This document shows, piece by piece, positions 62,368-64,000 of a stretch of DNA of 64,000 nt; the stretch's first letter is position 1, and each line of letters begins with the position of its first letter. The stretch spans positions 97,702 through 161,701 of the forward strand of contig NZ_WAAU01000030.1 in NCBI RefSeq assembly GCF_008806755.1, read 5' to 3'. Made by a program: the position numbers and the translations under genes. Source of the stretch: Tenacibaculum aiptasiae (GTDB taxonomy: Bacteria; Bacteroidota; Bacteroidia; Flavobacteriales; Flavobacteriaceae). Under the pieces are notes generated by a model, which saw only the letters and a list, made by a program, of their open reading frames with translations, ran no database searches and was not told where the DNA came from.

Positions 62368-63585
62368 ATGGACTTTAAACCAGCAAACAATATTCAAGAT
62401 TTACAATATTTTGGAGAATTTGGAGGAGTAAATCCTTCTATTTCTGATTCTTCAACCTATACTTTCATAAAAGCAAAAACAATGTTTGATACTTTTGAAG
62501 GAAATACAGATGGTTGCTACTTATACTCACGTCATACTTCTCCTTCTAACTTATATTTAGGTGAAGCGTTAGCGGCAATGGAAGGAACAGAAACTGCAAA
62601 TGTAGCTGGTTCAGGAATGGGAGCTATAACAGCAACTATTTTACAAATTTGTGGAGCTGGAGATCATATTGTTTCAAGTAGAACTATATATGGTGGTACT
62701 TATGCTTTTTTAAAGAACTTTACACCTAGAATGAATATTGAAACATCTTTTGTTGATATTACAAAACTAGATGTAATAGAAGCTGCTATTAACAGCAATA
62801 CAAAAATGATTTATTGCGAATCTGTTAGCAACCCTTTACTAGAAGTAGCAGATATTAAAGCTTTGGTTGCTTTGGCTAAAAAATACAATTTAAAACTTGT
62901 TGTTGATAATACTTTCTCTCCGTTATCTATTTCACCAGCACAACTTGGAGCAGATATTGTTATTCATAGTTTGACTAAATTTATCAATGGTTCATCTGAT
63001 ACAATGGGAGGAGTTGTTTGCGCTAGTGCTGATTTTATCAACGCTCAAAAAAGTGTTATCGATGGTGCAAGCATGTTATTAGGTTCTTCTATGGATTCTT
63101 TGCGTTCGTCGTCAATTTTAAAGAATATGAGAACGTTACATATTCGAATGAAACAACACAGTAAGAATGCAGCTTTTTTAGCTGAGAAATTCGAAGCTCT
63201 TGGTATCAAAACCGTATACCCTGGTTTAAAATCACATCCATCTCATGAAGTTTACAAATCAATGATGAATAATGAATATGGTTTTGGAGGCATGTTAACT
63301 ATTGATGCTGGTTCTTTAGATAAAGCGAATGCTTTAATGGAATTAATGCAAGAAAAAAACTTAGGATATTTAGCAGTAAGTTTAGGGTTTTATAAAACTT
63401 TATTTTCAGCTCCTGGAACATCAACTTCTTCAGAAATCCCAGAGGAAGAGCAAGCTGAAATGGGACTAACCGACGGTTTAATTCGTTTTTCTATTGGATT
63501 AGATAATGATATTGAGCGTACTTTTGAAATGATGAAAGACTGTATGCTAGAAATAGGTGTTTTAAAAGAAGAAGCCTTAGCATAA
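62368..63585 (+). CDS. Trans-sulfuration-family PLP enzyme (methionine gamma-lyase-like)
   Basis: 405 aa Cys/Met-metabolism PLP enzyme. YLYSRHTSPSNLYLGEALAAMEG, SGMGAITATILQICGAGDHIV, VVDNTFSPLSISPAQLGADIVIHSLTKFINGSSDTMGG (PLP Lys in SLTKF) and the C-terminal RFSIGLDN are visible. Family includes methionine gamma-lyase, cystathionine gamma-synthase and homocysteine synthase; a lyase role fits the divergent Lrp regulator. TATAG-TC-CTATA at 62336-62347 in the gap is an inverted repeat and could be an Lrp site. Confidence 0.9.
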   Translation: MDFKPANNIQDLQYFGEFGGVNPSISDSSTYTFIKAKTMFDTFEGNTDGCYLYSRHTSPSNLYLGEALAAMEGTETANVAGSGMGAITATILQICGAGDHIVSSRTIYGGTYAFLKNFTPRMNIETSFVDITKLDVIEAAINSNTKMIYCESVSNPLLEVADIKALVALAKKYNLKLVVDNTFSPLSISPAQLGADIVIHSLTKFINGSSDTMGGVVCASADFINAQKSVIDGASMLLGSSMDSLRSSSILKNMRTLHIRMKQHSKNAAFLAEKFEALGIKTVYPGLKSHPSHEVYKSMMNNEYGFGGMLTIDAGSLDKANALMELMQEKNLGYLAVSLGFYKTLFSAPGTSTSSEIPEEEQAEMGLTDGLIRFSIGLDNDIERTFEMMKDCMLEIGVLKEEALA

Positions 63586-63607
63586 GGCCTAACTAAATTC
63601 TAAAAAA

Positions 63608-63648
63608 ATGGCAAACAGAATGGTTTAACATCTGTTTGCCATCTTTTA
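63608..63648. terminator. Intrinsic terminator
   Basis: ATGGCAAACAGA / TCTGTTTGCCAT hairpin (63608-63619 with 63631-63642), between convergent genes, with A and T runs on its sides. Confidence 0.85.
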
Positions 63649-64000
63649 TTTACCATAAAAACGCTTGGTAAATTCTTTTAAATCATCTTTTGACGGTGGT
63701 TTTCCAGAGAACGGCACCATATCCCATCTATTGTTTTCTTTCATCAATTCAAATCTAAACATAGATGTTTCTGCATTATTGGGATTCAACAAAGGATATC
63801 TTAAATCTAAATATTGAATATTTTTAGATGAATCCATGGGTACTAAATTATAATAACCATTACTAAACCAGGTTAAGACTTTAATATCTTTATGATTCAC
63901 ATCTAATAAATCTCGATTCTTAGAGATTGTTAAAATAGTATCTAATTCTGATTTCTTATCTAATAAAGAATAAAAACCAACTTTATAATCGTTTTCAGTT
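63646..64000 (-). CDS. C-terminal part of a membrane-bound hydrolase-like protein (DUF457/YdjM-like), cut by the window end
   Basis: 118 codons open to the edge, reading TENDYKVGFYSLLDKKSEL then VLTWFSNGYYNLVPMDSS and NIQYLDLRYPLLNP to the stop at 63646. This matches the soluble C-terminal domain found in flavobacterial metal-dependent hydrolases of the DUF457 type; the membrane part with the metal ligands lies beyond the window, so the call is by resemblance only. Confidence 0.55.
   Translation of the reverse strand, partial: TENDYKVGFYSLLDKKSELDTILTISKNRDLLDVNHKDIKVLTWFSNGYYNLVPMDSSKNIQYLDLRYPLLNPNNAETSMFRFELMKENNRWDMVPFSGKPPSKDDLKEFTKRFYGK

Overview
The window reads as a marine-type member of the Flavobacteriaceae (Bacteroidota), most like Tenacibaculum or a close relative. 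This rests on the very A/T-rich DNA, A-rich regions before start codons, several promoters of the Bacteroidota type (-33 TTTG or TTG, then -7 TAnnTTTG), a tRNA gene without an encoded CCA end, Bacteroidota-type proteins (PASTA-ended PBP, DUF3857 transglutaminases, DUF4407, class-II-like homoserine kinase) and many Sec/lipoprotein signal peptides. Genus-level placement is inference.

Layout. 1-4.5 kb (minus): start of the division and cell-wall cluster mraZ-rsmH-ftsL-ftsI-murE, with three tandem 10-bp MraZ-type boxes upstream. 4.6-11.6 kb (plus): hydrolase, GTPase EngB, an RluA-type pseudouridine synthase, an AlkB-type hydroxylase next to an aldehyde dehydrogenase, lipoproteins and a nitroreductase. 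11.6-22.3 kb: penicillin-amidase-family enzyme, sugar aminotransferase and GalE, a Crp-like regulator, AhpD/DoxX pair, FabD, YhhQ, a lone ABC permease, a thioesterase and a secreted nuclease.

22.3-33.7 kb (mostly minus) is the most interesting region. It holds a compact set of amino-acid enzymes: homoserine-kinase-like, threonine synthase, ornithine-cyclodeaminase-like, two serine/threonine-dehydratase-like enzymes, a histidine-decarboxylase-like enzyme, a split LysO-type exporter and an Lrp regulator. Two operons in it begin with the same structured 5' leader RNA (28086-28213 and 33548-33690). Each copy has its own promoter, an abutting hairpin, a 10-bp stem with compensatory changes, a conserved purine-rich loop, and a terminator that can be disrupted by pairing to that loop. 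The first gene after each leader carries the same ClpP/SppA-like domain, fused once to an M28 peptidase and once to four EF-hands. I could not match the RNA to any riboswitch class I know.

34-52 kb is accessory DNA: an AraC regulator, a CPBP protease, two beta-lactamase-fold hydrolases, an esterase-like protein with Glu in the nucleophile position, a 41-bp tandem repeat, an HNH plus RelA/SpoT gene pair, an HxlR/SDR divergent pair, WG-repeat and TPR proteins with copied promoter regions, a TauD-like oxygenase, scattered REP-like hairpins, and a tRNA-Leu with a decayed second copy 1.6 kb away.

52-64 kb is again ordinary chromosome: M20 peptidase, an OmpR-type two-component system, DUF4407, two DUF3857 transglutaminase-like proteins (the second without the catalytic Cys and His), an Lrp regulator divergent from a methionine-gamma-lyase-family enzyme, and the end of a membrane hydrolase.
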